Positions 50,336-57,264 of a stretch of 64,000 bases of DNA are shown piece after piece; position 1 is the stretch's first letter; each line of letters opens with the position of its first letter. The position numbers and the translations under genes were made by a program. The stretch is from Treponema sp. UBA6367 (GTDB lineage: Bacteria > Spirochaetota > Spirochaetia > Treponematales > Treponemataceae). The stretch spans positions 54,972 through 118,971 of the forward strand of contig DJRF01000024.1 in the NCBI GenBank assembly GCA_002437725.1, written 5' to 3'. The notes under the pieces were generated by a model. The model saw only the letters and a list, made by a program, of their open reading frames with translations. It searched no databases and was not told the origin of the DNA.

Positions 50336-51757
50336 ATGGAAACACGTAATATTTTTGAAAATCTTTCTTGTATCGATCATCGATATTCTTTGTCGGAAGC
50401 TGACGCATTTGCAGGGCTTTCTAAGTATATTTCTGAAGAAGCCAGCATTCGCTCTTGCGCAAAATGCGAGGCGGCTCTTGTAAAGGCCCACTTAAAACTT
50501 AGAGGCGAGCTTGATGAGCAGACTGCTAAAAAACTTGATGATGTGGCGGCGGCGATTGACCCTCAGGAAGTTTACGCCGAAGAGGAAAAAACAAAACATA
50601 ATATCCGCGCGCTTGTAAATGTTATGAAAACTAAGGTTGACTCGAAAATAGGGCCGCTGATTCACTTGGGCGCGACTTCGGTTGACATTTTAGACACAGC
50701 TCTTTCTTGCCGTATGCGCGATGTTACTCAAAACGTTGTTCTTCCGGAACTTAAAAAGCTTGAAAATTATCTTTGCGATATTGCTGAGCGCGAATGTGCA
50801 ACTCCTCAGGTTGGCAGAACTCACGGTCAGCACGCGGTTCCAATTACTTTTGGCTGGTCAATCGCGGAATTTGTTAGCCGTCTGGGAAAATCAATTTTGC
50901 GTATTGAAGAGCTTTCCAATCAGCTTGTTGGAAAACTTGCTGGTCCTGTTGGTTCTTACAATGGTCCTTCCATGATTGTAAAAGACCCGGAAGAGCTTGA
51001 AAGCACTTATGTTGAATTTTTGGCTCTTCATCCTTCTGAATATTCAAACCAGCTTGTTGAGCCGGAATATGTTCTTCGCCTTTTGCTTGAGATGAATGTT
51101 GCCTTTGGAATTATCGCGAACTTGGCAGACGACTTGCGAAACTTGCAGCGTTCTGAAATCGGCGAGGTTTTTGAATATTTTGCTTCGACTCAGGTTGGCT
51201 CTTCAACCATGCCGCAGAAACGAAATCCTTGGAACAGCGAGCACGTAAAATCTTTGTGGAAGGCGATGTGTCCTCGCGTAATTACGTTCTATATGGACCA
51301 GATTTCTGAGCATCAGCGTGATTTGACAAATTCTGCAAGCCAGCGTTTTATTGCCGACTACGTCAGCGGATTTACAATGGCTGTTGCAAGAATGAACAGC
51401 GTTGTGAAAGGACTTCAGGCTGACCGCGAAAATATGGCTAAAAATCTTGAGAATGCCGGTGGAAAGGTAAAGGGCGGGGTTTTGGCTGAACCAGCTTACA
51501 TTCTTTTGGGAGAAGCCGGCGTGAACGATGGCCACGAAGTTATCCGCAAGATTACGCTTGAAGCAGAACAGACTGGAAAAACGTTCTTTGAAGTTCTGAA
51601 AGCCCACAAGGAAGCGTATGAAAAAATTACTGCACAGCTTGAAAAACTTGGCGTTGCAGACCCGGCAAAATTCTTTGAGCACCCTTCTAATTACTGCGGA
51701 CTTGCGGCTGTAAAATCAAAACGGCTTGCGCAAAAATACCGCGAACTGATGAAATAA
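50336..51757 (+). CDS. purB: Adenylosuccinate lyase
   Basis: PurB cleaves SAICAR and adenylosuccinate in purine synthesis. From ATG 50336 the protein has 473 residues; the frame is open 72 bases upstream but through the promoter. Signatures: the early histidine region HLGATSVDILDTA, TPQVGRTHGQHAVP, and the fumarase/lyase signature GSSTMPQKRNPWNSE. There is no Shine-Dalgarno sequence; the -10 box lies six bases from the ATG. The PurF-like gene follows after 30 bases, so the two form a purine pair. Confidence 0.96.
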   Translation: METRNIFENLSCIDHRYSLSEADAFAGLSKYISEEASIRSCAKCEAALVKAHLKLRGELDEQTAKKLDDVAAAIDPQEVYAEEEKTKHNIRALVNVMKTKVDSKIGPLIHLGATSVDILDTALSCRMRDVTQNVVLPELKKLENYLCDIAERECATPQVGRTHGQHAVPITFGWSIAEFVSRLGKSILRIEELSNQLVGKLAGPVGSYNGPSMIVKDPEELESTYVEFLALHPSEYSNQLVEPEYVLRLLLEMNVAFGIIANLADDLRNLQRSEIGEVFEYFASTQVGSSTMPQKRNPWNSEHVKSLWKAMCPRVITFYMDQISEHQRDLTNSASQRFIADYVSGFTMAVARMNSVVKGLQADRENMAKNLENAGGKVKGGVLAEPAYILLGEAGVNDGHEVIRKITLEAEQTGKTFFEVLKAHKEAYEKITAQLEKLGVADPAKFFEHPSNYCGLAAVKSKRLAQKYRELMK

Positions 51758-51787
51758 AGAAGAATTGACTTTTTACGGAGGCAAAAT

Positions 51788-53206
51788 ATGGGCGGATTTT
51801 TTGGAGTCGCTTCAAAGCAAGATTGTTCTTTAGATTTATTTTTCGGCGTTGATTATCATTCTCATTTGGGAACAAGGCGAGGCGGACTTGCAGTTCTTGG
51901 CGATGACGGCAAATTTCAGCGTTCTATTCACAATATTCAAAATTCTCCATTCAGAACAAAGTTTGAAACAGACATCGGCGAAATGCACGGAAAAATTGGA
52001 ATCGGCTGCATAAGCGACTTTGAAGCCCAGCCTCTTTTAGTAAATTCTCACTTGGGAACTTTTGCCGTAACAACAGTTGGAATAGTTCAAAACAAAAAAG
52101 AACTTGTAAAAGAAATTCTAGACGGCGGATATACGCATTTTCTAGAAATGAGCGGCGGCGAAATCAACCAAACAGAACTGATTATCGCTCTTATAAACCA
52201 CAAAAAAACAATTCTTGAAGGAATAAAATACGTTCAAGAAAAAATAAAAGGTTCTATAACAATTCTTGTAATGACGCCAGAAGGAATTTACGGAGCAAGA
52301 GACAAGTTTGGCCGCACGCCTTTGCAAATCGGCCATAAAGAAGGCTCGTTCTGCCTTTCGTTTGAAAGCCACGCTTACATCAATCTTGGCTACAAGGACT
52401 ACAAAGAGCTTGGACCTGGAGAAATTGTTTTTGTAAACAGCGACAAAGTTGAAGTCTTGCAGGAAAGGCAAAAAAAGATGAAAATCTGCACTTTCTTGTG
52501 GATTTATTACGGCTATCCAACCGCCTGCTACGAAGGCGTAAACGTTGAGCAAATGCGCTACAACTGCGGGAAATACCTTGCCATGCGCGACAAAGAAAGC
52601 GACGTTCACCCAGATGCGGTCGCAGGCGTTCCAGACAGCGGAACTGCCCACGCAATAGGATATGCAAACGCAAGCGGAGTCCCATTTACCCGCCCATTTA
52701 TAAAATACACGCCTACCTGGCCGCGTTCTTTTATGCCAACTAGCCAGGAACAAAGAAATCTTATTGCCCACATGAAGCTCATTCCTGTGGAAACGCTTAT
52801 AAAAGGCAAAAAACTTCTTCTTATTGACGATTCAATTGTCCGGGGAACACAACTCCGCGAAACAACAGATTTTCTTTATCAAAGCGGAGCAAAAGAAGTT
52901 CACGTTCGGCCGGCTTGCCCTCCAATCATGTTTGGCTGCAAATACTTGAACTTCAGCCGCTCAAAATCCGAGATGGACTTAATAACCCGCCGCGTAATAG
53001 AACAGCTTGAAGGCAAAAATGTTTCGAAAGAAGTTCTAAAAGAATATTCCAACCCAGACAGCCCTAAATACGCTGCCATGCTTGAAGAAATACGCAAGCA
53101 GCTGCATTTTACAACCTTGCGTTACCACCGCCTAGACGACATGCTTGCAAGCACAGGGCTAGCCCCAGAAAACCTTTGCACCTACTGTTGGAACGGCGAA
53201 GAATAA
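51788..53206 (+). CDS. PurF-like amidophosphoribosyltransferase lacking the N-terminal cysteine
   Basis: The 472-residue protein has the PurF architecture: an Ntn-type glutaminase domain (1-about 230) and a phosphoribosyltransferase domain with the PRPP loop LLLIDDSIVRGT (343-354). The usual start Met-Cys-Gly, where Cys becomes the catalytic nucleophile, reads Met-Gly-Gly (MGGFFGVASK). The cysteine needed for glutamine hydrolysis is therefore absent. I recall homologues with this MGGFFG start in anaerobic Firmicutes and Bacteroidetes, so it is a subfamily feature. Ammonia-dependent activity or another role is possible. Cysteines near the C-terminus (CTYC) could bind a metal. It follows purB and has GGAGG upstream. 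Confidence 0.85.
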   Translation: MGGFFGVASKQDCSLDLFFGVDYHSHLGTRRGGLAVLGDDGKFQRSIHNIQNSPFRTKFETDIGEMHGKIGIGCISDFEAQPLLVNSHLGTFAVTTVGIVQNKKELVKEILDGGYTHFLEMSGGEINQTELIIALINHKKTILEGIKYVQEKIKGSITILVMTPEGIYGARDKFGRTPLQIGHKEGSFCLSFESHAYINLGYKDYKELGPGEIVFVNSDKVEVLQERQKKMKICTFLWIYYGYPTACYEGVNVEQMRYNCGKYLAMRDKESDVHPDAVAGVPDSGTAHAIGYANASGVPFTRPFIKYTPTWPRSFMPTSQEQRNLIAHMKLIPVETLIKGKKLLLIDDSIVRGTQLRETTDFLYQSGAKEVHVRPACPPIMFGCKYLNFSRSKSEMDLITRRVIEQLEGKNVSKEVLKEYSNPDSPKYAAMLEEIRKQLHFTTLRYHRLDDMLASTGLAPENLCTYCWNGEE

Positions 53207-53228
53207 AACAAACGAACCATTGCTTAGA

Positions 53229-53278
53229 TTTTTACTGTAGAATTTGTTTTAAAGTTACAATAGATTCTACAGTAAAAA
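53229..53278. terminator. Bidirectional terminator hairpin
   Basis: A perfect 15-bp inverted repeat, tttttactgtagaat/attctacagtaaaaa, with a 20-base loop sits between the convergent PurF-like and PBECR-like genes. It has A/T-rich flanks on both sides. Confidence 0.75.
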
Positions 53279-53291
53279 TTCATAATGCAAT

Positions 53292-53774
53292 CTAATTACA
53301 GCAAAAATCAACAAATTCTAATTTCCCTTTTTTTCTACGTTTTATAGAATCAATTTTTTGAGGATTTTTTAATTCATTACCTTTTAAAAGAGTATTAGGT
53401 CTACATTTTGGAGTTGCAACAAAACCAAGTGTAAAAGAATTTTCAGAAACTGCAAACGTACAAGAAACTCGATTTTTTATAAAATTTTCTTCTACTAAAG
53501 TTGAGTTTTTTAAAATCTTATCAAGATATGGTAAAAAACAAATTTTACGACGTACAGAACCTTTTACCATTTTTTCTGGTTGACCTTTTTTATAAAAATC
53601 AAAATCCTGTTCTGTAAGAGTTTTATTTAATGCTTTGTCAAAAAACTGATTTGCAGAAAGATTTGTATTAACCCCTGTTAGATGCAAAAAATTAGATTTG
53701 TTAGCAGAAATGATATAATACTTGTTCATTTTAAATGAACTTGAAAAAATTTGATATTCATAATCCAAAAACAC
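53292..53774 (-). CDS. PBECR4-like nuclease-domain protein (putative)
   Basis: This 160-residue protein contains ANKSNFLHLTGV, then NQFFDKALNKTLTEQDFDF and a basic C-terminal half. The layout (NF-x-HLTG, FF-x-K-x-L, LT-x-x-DF) resembles proteins annotated with the phage PBECR4 nuclease domain, part of the barnase-EndoU-colicin E5/D-RelE group. Identification is by memory of pattern and is not firm. The only usual start codon before the conserved region is GTG at 53774. The frame is open back to the terminator of the RNA just upstream. There is no Shine-Dalgarno sequence. Base composition is very AT-rich. Confidence 0.5.
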   Translation of the reverse strand: MFLDYEYQIFSSSFKMNKYYIISANKSNFLHLTGVNTNLSANQFFDKALNKTLTEQDFDFYKKGQPEKMVKGSVRRKICFLPYLDKILKNSTLVEENFIKNRVSCTFAVSENSFTLGFVATPKCRPNTLLKGNELKNPQKIDSIKRRKKGKLEFVDFCCN

Positions 53775-53847
53775 GGACTTATAAACTTGTACACCATTAA
53801 AAATTGAAAAAAGAACTTTTTGTTTAAATGAAGTTTTTTGCTTATTT

Positions 53848-53939
53848 ATAAAATAAGCCGACTATTTAAGTCGGCTGTGTTGCAGTTTTTAGGTCTCTGC
53901 AAAGACCAATGGAATAGGGTTTTACGTCTCCTATCCGAC
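53848..53939 (-). ncRNA. Putative structured small RNA
   Basis: A transcript of about 92 bases is predicted on the minus strand. The promoter is TTGACT (53973-53968), 16 bases, TATATT (53951-53946). The RNA would fold as GGATAGG...CCTATTCC, then GGTCT...AGACC, and end with the hairpin AGCCGAC ttaaata GTCGGCT followed by TATTTTAT. There is no open frame of note inside it. The PBECR-like ORF starts about 75 bases downstream. It fits no RNA family I know. Confidence 0.5.
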
Positions 53940-53945
53940 AGTTCT

Positions 53946-53973
53946 AATATAACAAAAAATAATAAAAAGTCAA
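53946..53973 (-). promoter_or_regulatory. Promoter of the putative small RNA
   Basis: TTGACT, 16-base spacer, TATATT on the minus strand, in an AT-rich stretch. It is one of the best-matching promoters in the window. Confidence 0.65.
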
Positions 53974-54000
53974 TAGTTATTTTATTTTCTTGCAAAACAA

Positions 54001-54086
54001 AAAGGGGCTGTTTAATAAGTTCAAATTGCATGGCAACTTTAACAAAACTAACCAATGCAAGCCTTACTTACTAAACAGTCCCTTTT
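54001..54086. repeat. IS-end-like palindromic element T2b
   Basis: The arms are aaaggggctgtttaataagt and ctaaacagtcccttttt. The left arm matches T2a at 34099 in 16 of the first 20 bases or so (aaggggnTGTnTAATAAGTT). It may be a small non-autonomous element or a terminator shared by the convergent or flanking units. Confidence 0.7.
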
Positions 54087-54107
54087 TATAGAAACAAAAG
54101 TTATAAA

Positions 54108-54653
54108 TTAGAACCAGTAGCGGAAACCTACGTTTACAGGAATACCCCAGCTTAACTTGAAGCCTTCAGCATATTCGCCCAAACCAATCATTAATGGCAA
54201 TTGGAAAGCTGCCTGACCGTATATTTCCCAGTTACCTGTAAGGAAGTAGTTTGTACCGATAACAGCACGTGGAGCAACTGAAATATAAATTGCATTACCA
54301 GTCTTCCAACCTTCATTATCAAACCACTTAGAAGTTTCAATTGATGTAAAACTTGCTGCTACACCAGCTGCATAGAACCAGCGCCACTTGCCGTTAGCAC
54401 CTTTTACATTGATTTTAGGATTGCCAATCCACCAGTCTGCTGTTCCACCAATGTTAAAATATCCAGAAGACAAACCTACATCAACTGCAAAAACACATGG
54501 AAGCTGCTGAACTTTGAATGTTACTGACAATGGCAAACTAGAATATCCACCAGCAGTATAACCAGTCTGCAAACCAATACCTGTTACAGCAAATGTGCTA
54601 GCTGTTCCAAGTCCTAAAAGCATTGCCAAAACTGCAATAATTTTTTTGTTCAT
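54108..54653 (-). CDS. Small outer-membrane beta-barrel protein, candidate phase-variable
   Basis: The 181-residue protein has a signal peptide with AxA-type cleavage (about 1-22, ASTFA). The mature part of about 160 residues has alternating amphipathic strands and ends in FRYWF, with an aromatic last residue. This is typical of an eight-stranded outer-membrane barrel (OmpW/OmpA-like size). It has AGGAG upstream of the ATG. Its promoter (TTGACC-N16-TAAACT) has an 11-G tract nine bases upstream of the -35. In Treponema pallidum a small OmpW-like barrel (TP0126) is also controlled by a poly-G tract; homology between the two is not shown here. Confidence 0.78.
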   Translation of the reverse strand: MNKKIIAVLAMLLGLGTASTFAVTGIGLQTGYTAGGYSSLPLSVTFKVQQLPCVFAVDVGLSSGYFNIGGTADWWIGNPKINVKGANGKWRWFYAAGVAASFTSIETSKWFDNEGWKTGNAIYISVAPRAVIGTNYFLTGNWEIYGQAAFQLPLMIGLGEYAEGFKLSWGIPVNVGFRYWF

Positions 54654-54691
54654 AATTTTTTTCTCCTTTGAAAATAAAAAACTATGTTTAT

Positions 54692-54719
54692 AGTTTAAAC
54701 ATTTTTACATAAAGGTCAA
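54692..54719 (-). promoter_or_regulatory. Promoter of the barrel protein gene
   Basis: On the minus strand: TTGACC (54719-54714), 16-base spacer, TAAACT (54697-54692). A TATAAA at 54692-54687 is an alternative -10 with a 21-base spacer. The G tract is nine bases upstream. Confidence 0.55.
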
Positions 54720-54728
54720 TAGAAACAG

Positions 54729-54739
54729 CCCCCCCCCCC
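54729..54739 (-). repeat. Homopolymeric G tract (11) upstream of the barrel gene
   Basis: Eleven C on the plus strand, G on the coding strand, placed immediately upstream of the predicted -35 box. Confidence 0.95.
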
Positions 54740-54814
54740 GATTTTTTTTTTGAATTTTTTCTTTTTGTTTCATTTTATTTGAAACATTTTGCCAGTTTGA
54801 TTATTTTAATATAT

Positions 54815-55483
54815 ATGACAGACACAGAACTTCCAGTTGTAAAAAAGAACGAACTTATCAATCCAAACGATTTTTATAAAATTGCCTTTCAGTTTCAGGA
54901 AATCATGATGGTTTACGAAAGCGCAATCAAACAGGTTGAAACTAAACTTGAAATTTTAAACAAAGAGTATAAAGTTACGGGCCGGCGCAATCCTATCGAG
55001 ACCATAAAAACTAGAATAAAATCTCCGGAAAGCATTGCAAAAAAACTTAAAAAGAAGAATCTTCCAGTGACATTTGAATCCATGACAGAAAACTTAAACG
55101 ACATTGCAGGCGTCCGCGTAATTTGCCCCTACATTTCAGATATTTACACCATAAAAGACATTTTGCTGAAACAGCCTGACATTGAGCCAATTTATATAAA
55201 AGACTATATAGAAAATCCTAAGGAATCTGGCTACAGGAGCATGCATCTTGTTATTAGAATTCCTGTATACCTTTCTGAGGCACAGCACAACGTAAAGGTG
55301 GAAATTCAACTTAGAACCATTGCGATGGACTTTTGGGCCAGCCTTGAGCACGAATTGCGTTATAAAACAACTTCAAAAGTTCCGCAAGGAATCAGAAGAG
55401 AATTAAAGCGATGTGCCGACACAATCGCCATGACCGACCGCGAAATGGAAGAAATCGCAATAGAATTGCAAGCGTTAGATTAA
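54815..55483 (+). CDS. Small alarmone synthetase (RelQ/YjbM type)
   Basis: The 222-residue protein contains only the (p)ppGpp synthetase domain. Motifs include ESMTENLNDIAGVRVICPY, KESGYRSMHLVI (the synthetase G-x-R-S-M-H) and VEIQLRTIAMDFWASLEHELRYK. There is no HD hydrolase or TGS domain, so it makes but does not degrade the alarmone. I use ATG 54815; TTGAAA-N17-TATTTT ends seven bases upstream and there is no Shine-Dalgarno sequence. It is divergent from the barrel-protein gene. Confidence 0.92.
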   Translation: MTDTELPVVKKNELINPNDFYKIAFQFQEIMMVYESAIKQVETKLEILNKEYKVTGRRNPIETIKTRIKSPESIAKKLKKKNLPVTFESMTENLNDIAGVRVICPYISDIYTIKDILLKQPDIEPIYIKDYIENPKESGYRSMHLVIRIPVYLSEAQHNVKVEIQLRTIAMDFWASLEHELRYKTTSKVPQGIRRELKRCADTIAMTDREMEEIAIELQALD

Positions 55484-55545
55484 TTTTGTTTCTTTTTGCA
55501 CGTTTTAGTGTTACTTTATAGTGAGTTAAAACTTTTTATAGAGAT

Positions 55546-55582
55546 AAGATAAAACAGTCAAAAAGCTATCTGTTTTAATCTT
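55546..55582 (+). promoter_or_regulatory. Leader hairpin (aagataaaacag stem)
   Basis: The stem aagataaaacag pairs with ctgttttaatctt (one bulged base), followed by gtcttttt, 20 bases before the desulfoferrodoxin ATG. It is the fourth member of the AGATAAAA hairpin set. It could act as an attenuator. Confidence 0.5.
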
Positions 55583-55603
55583 GTCTTTTTATAGGGGGCA
55601 AAT

Positions 55604-55987
55604 ATGAGTAATTTAAAATTTTATTTTTGCAAGCACTGCGGAAAAATTATCTTTCTTTTAAAAGATTCTGGAGTTCCAACAGTATGCTGCGGAGAAGAAA
55701 TGCTTGAACTAAAAGCGGGCGTAACAGACGCTTCTAGCGAAAAGCACGTTCCTGCTGTAAAAATTGAAGAAAACAAAGTTAGCGTTACAATTGGCTCTGT
55801 AGAACATCCTATGGAAGAAAAGCACCACATTGAATGGATTTTGCTTGAAACAAATCAAGGATTCTATCAAAAAAATCTTTCTCCTCAAATGACACCTAAA
55901 GCAGAATTCTTGCTTTCAGAAGGAGAAAAACCAAAGGCTGTATACGAATTCTGCAATCTGCACAAACTTTGGAAAGCAGAACTGTAA
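55604..55987 (+). CDS. dfx: Desulfoferrodoxin (superoxide reductase)
   Basis: This enzyme reduces superoxide to peroxide without making oxygen, a typical defence in anaerobes. The 127-residue protein has both iron centres. Centre I ligands are Cys9, Cys12, Cys28 and Cys29 (CKHC, CC). Centre II ligands are His48, His68, His74, Cys117 and His120. It is therefore the two-centre desulfoferrodoxin, unlike the T. pallidum neelaredoxin, which lacks centre I. It has AGGGGG upstream and a leader hairpin. Confidence 0.95.
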   Translation: MSNLKFYFCKHCGKIIFLLKDSGVPTVCCGEEMLELKAGVTDASSEKHVPAVKIEENKVSVTIGSVEHPMEEKHHIEWILLETNQGFYQKNLSPQMTPKAEFLLSEGEKPKAVYEFCNLHKLWKAEL

Positions 55988-56037
55988 TGCAAGCTTTAAG
56001 CGGAGAGAGTCTTAAATTTGTTTTTATAGTTTTTAAC

Positions 56038-56715
56038 CTATTCGTCTTTTTTTGAATCTAAAGAATGTTCTTTTCTATAAAGTTCTATCAATTCATTTTT
56101 TGAAATATTGCCGTTTCGCTCGCGAGCGGCTTTTAATTTTCGGTACACGGTATTTTCGCTAAAACCTTCGACTTCCTTTTGGTAAACCTTTCCAGAACAC
56201 AATTGTATTATTATTTTTTCTTCATCTTCGTAAAGCACAAGTTTTTTCCGATTAAACCTATTGCTTAGCACATAGAATACAATTTCCAAAAACCAAAGGC
56301 TTCTTGCTATATGAATCAAAAAATGGAAAACCGATTCGCCATTTATAGAAAAAGCAATGCAAACCGCCACAAAATACAGAGCAATTGCAATTCCAGCTTT
56401 CTTTGAATCAAACATTATAACAATGCAGACTATAAAGAGCGCTGTAAAATTATTAAAAAGGCAAGTTTTTTCAAAGGCTATTAAAAAAACTAGAATTACA
56501 GAATAAACCAAGTAAAAATATGGAAAACACTTTTCCTTAAAAATCAAGGCAACCGGGATATAAAGAAAATTTATGCTTGCGATAATCAAGCTTACTTCAA
56601 CAGAATCTTCTGTAAAAACTCTTACTGTATACAATATGCAAAGTATACCTGAAAGAATGCAAGTATAAAGCAAAAAGTATTTTCTTATAAACAATAATAT
56701 TGACTCTTGCTTCAT
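56038..56715 (-). CDS. Membrane protein with C-terminal helix-turn-helix-like domain
   Basis: Starting at ATG 56715 (GGAGG five bases upstream), the 225-residue protein has five or six hydrophobic segments (about 8-150). A cytoplasmic tail of about 70 residues follows (EDEEKIIIQLCSGKVYQKEVEGFSENTVYRKL, described as one region) and resembles a LuxR-like recognition segment. It looks like a second membrane-bound regulator, similar in plan to the protein at 39937. It is downstream of the TrpR-like gene by 22 bases, so probably in one operon. Confidence 0.68.
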   Translation of the reverse strand: MKQESILLFIRKYFLLYTCILSGILCILYTVRVFTEDSVEVSLIIASINFLYIPVALIFKEKCFPYFYLVYSVILVFLIAFEKTCLFNNFTALFIVCIVIMFDSKKAGIAIALYFVAVCIAFSINGESVFHFLIHIARSLWFLEIVFYVLSNRFNRKKLVLYEDEEKIIIQLCSGKVYQKEVEGFSENTVYRKLKAARERNGNISKNELIELYRKEHSLDSKKDE

Positions 56716-56737
56716 AAACACCTCCGAAAAAGGTCAG

Positions 56738-57040
56738 CTAATGATTCAAAGAATTTAAAGCTTCTCTAAAGGCGCTGTTTTCTTTTTGAAGTTCCTTTGA
56801 ACCGCGCGTAATTTTACACAACGACATATTATACTTTTTTGCAATATCGCGTTGAGTAACACCATTATTAAGTTCTTTTACTAGAAGCCAGCGTTCTGCA
56901 AAATCCTTCCGTTCGCTAGGAGTAAAAATACAACCAAAAAAATTAGAAATAAATTCTTTATCTGTAGATTTTGTAATTATATCAAGCAATTCTGAATAAC
57001 TTTTTTTTAATACTTCATTATCATCAAAAGAAACGTTCAT
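56738..57040 (-). CDS. TrpR/YerC-family repressor
   Basis: The 100-residue protein has the Trp repressor fold: LLDIITKSTDKEFISNFFGCIFTPSERKDFAERWLLVKEL, with the HTH at VTQRDIAKKYNMSLCKITRGSKEL. Members bind DNA, with tryptophan as co-repressor in the TrpR group; the YerC group does not. I use ATG 57040. An in-frame ATG at 57061 would contain the -10 box TATAAT. A TrpXYZ-like transporter is encoded just downstream, beyond repeat R7, supporting a link to tryptophan. Confidence 0.85.
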   Translation of the reverse strand: MNVSFDDNEVLKKSYSELLDIITKSTDKEFISNFFGCIFTPSERKDFAERWLLVKELNNGVTQRDIAKKYNMSLCKITRGSKELQKENSAFREALNSLNH

Positions 57041-57049
57041 TTGTTTTCT

Positions 57050-57077
57050 ATTATATATCATTATTTTAAAAAAGCAA
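57050..57077 (-). promoter_or_regulatory. Promoter of the TrpR-like gene
   Basis: TTGCTT (57077-57072), 16-base spacer, TATAAT (57055-57050), nine bases to ATG 57040. The mRNA would be nearly leaderless. Confidence 0.6.
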
Positions 57078-57099
57078 ATTTTGCAATCAAAAATCTATA

Positions 57100-57187
57100 T
57101 AGCCCGAACTTCGAGTTTTTAGAAAGAGAATAAATTCGTTGAGAGCGTTTTTTTTCACAATTTATAAAAAACTCGAAGTTCGGGCTA
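57100..57187. repeat. Short MITE-like element R7 (88 bp)
   Basis: Nearly identical to R6: TAgcccgaacttcgag arms with a core of about 45 bases, and flanks palindromic in TA (tataTA...TAtata). It lies between the TrpR-like gene start and the ABC ATPase 3' end. Confidence 0.9.
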
Positions 57188-57264
57188 TATACGCTGCAAT
57201 TAAAAAAGAATTTCTGCTGTATAGATTTTTGATTTTATCACACTTTAATAATTAGCCTAGTTTT

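Noticed and set aside
53848..53975. Type III toxin-antitoxin RNA (ToxI-like)
   Set aside because: The RNA has no tandem repeat units and the neighbouring ORF does not look like ToxN, CptN or TenpN.
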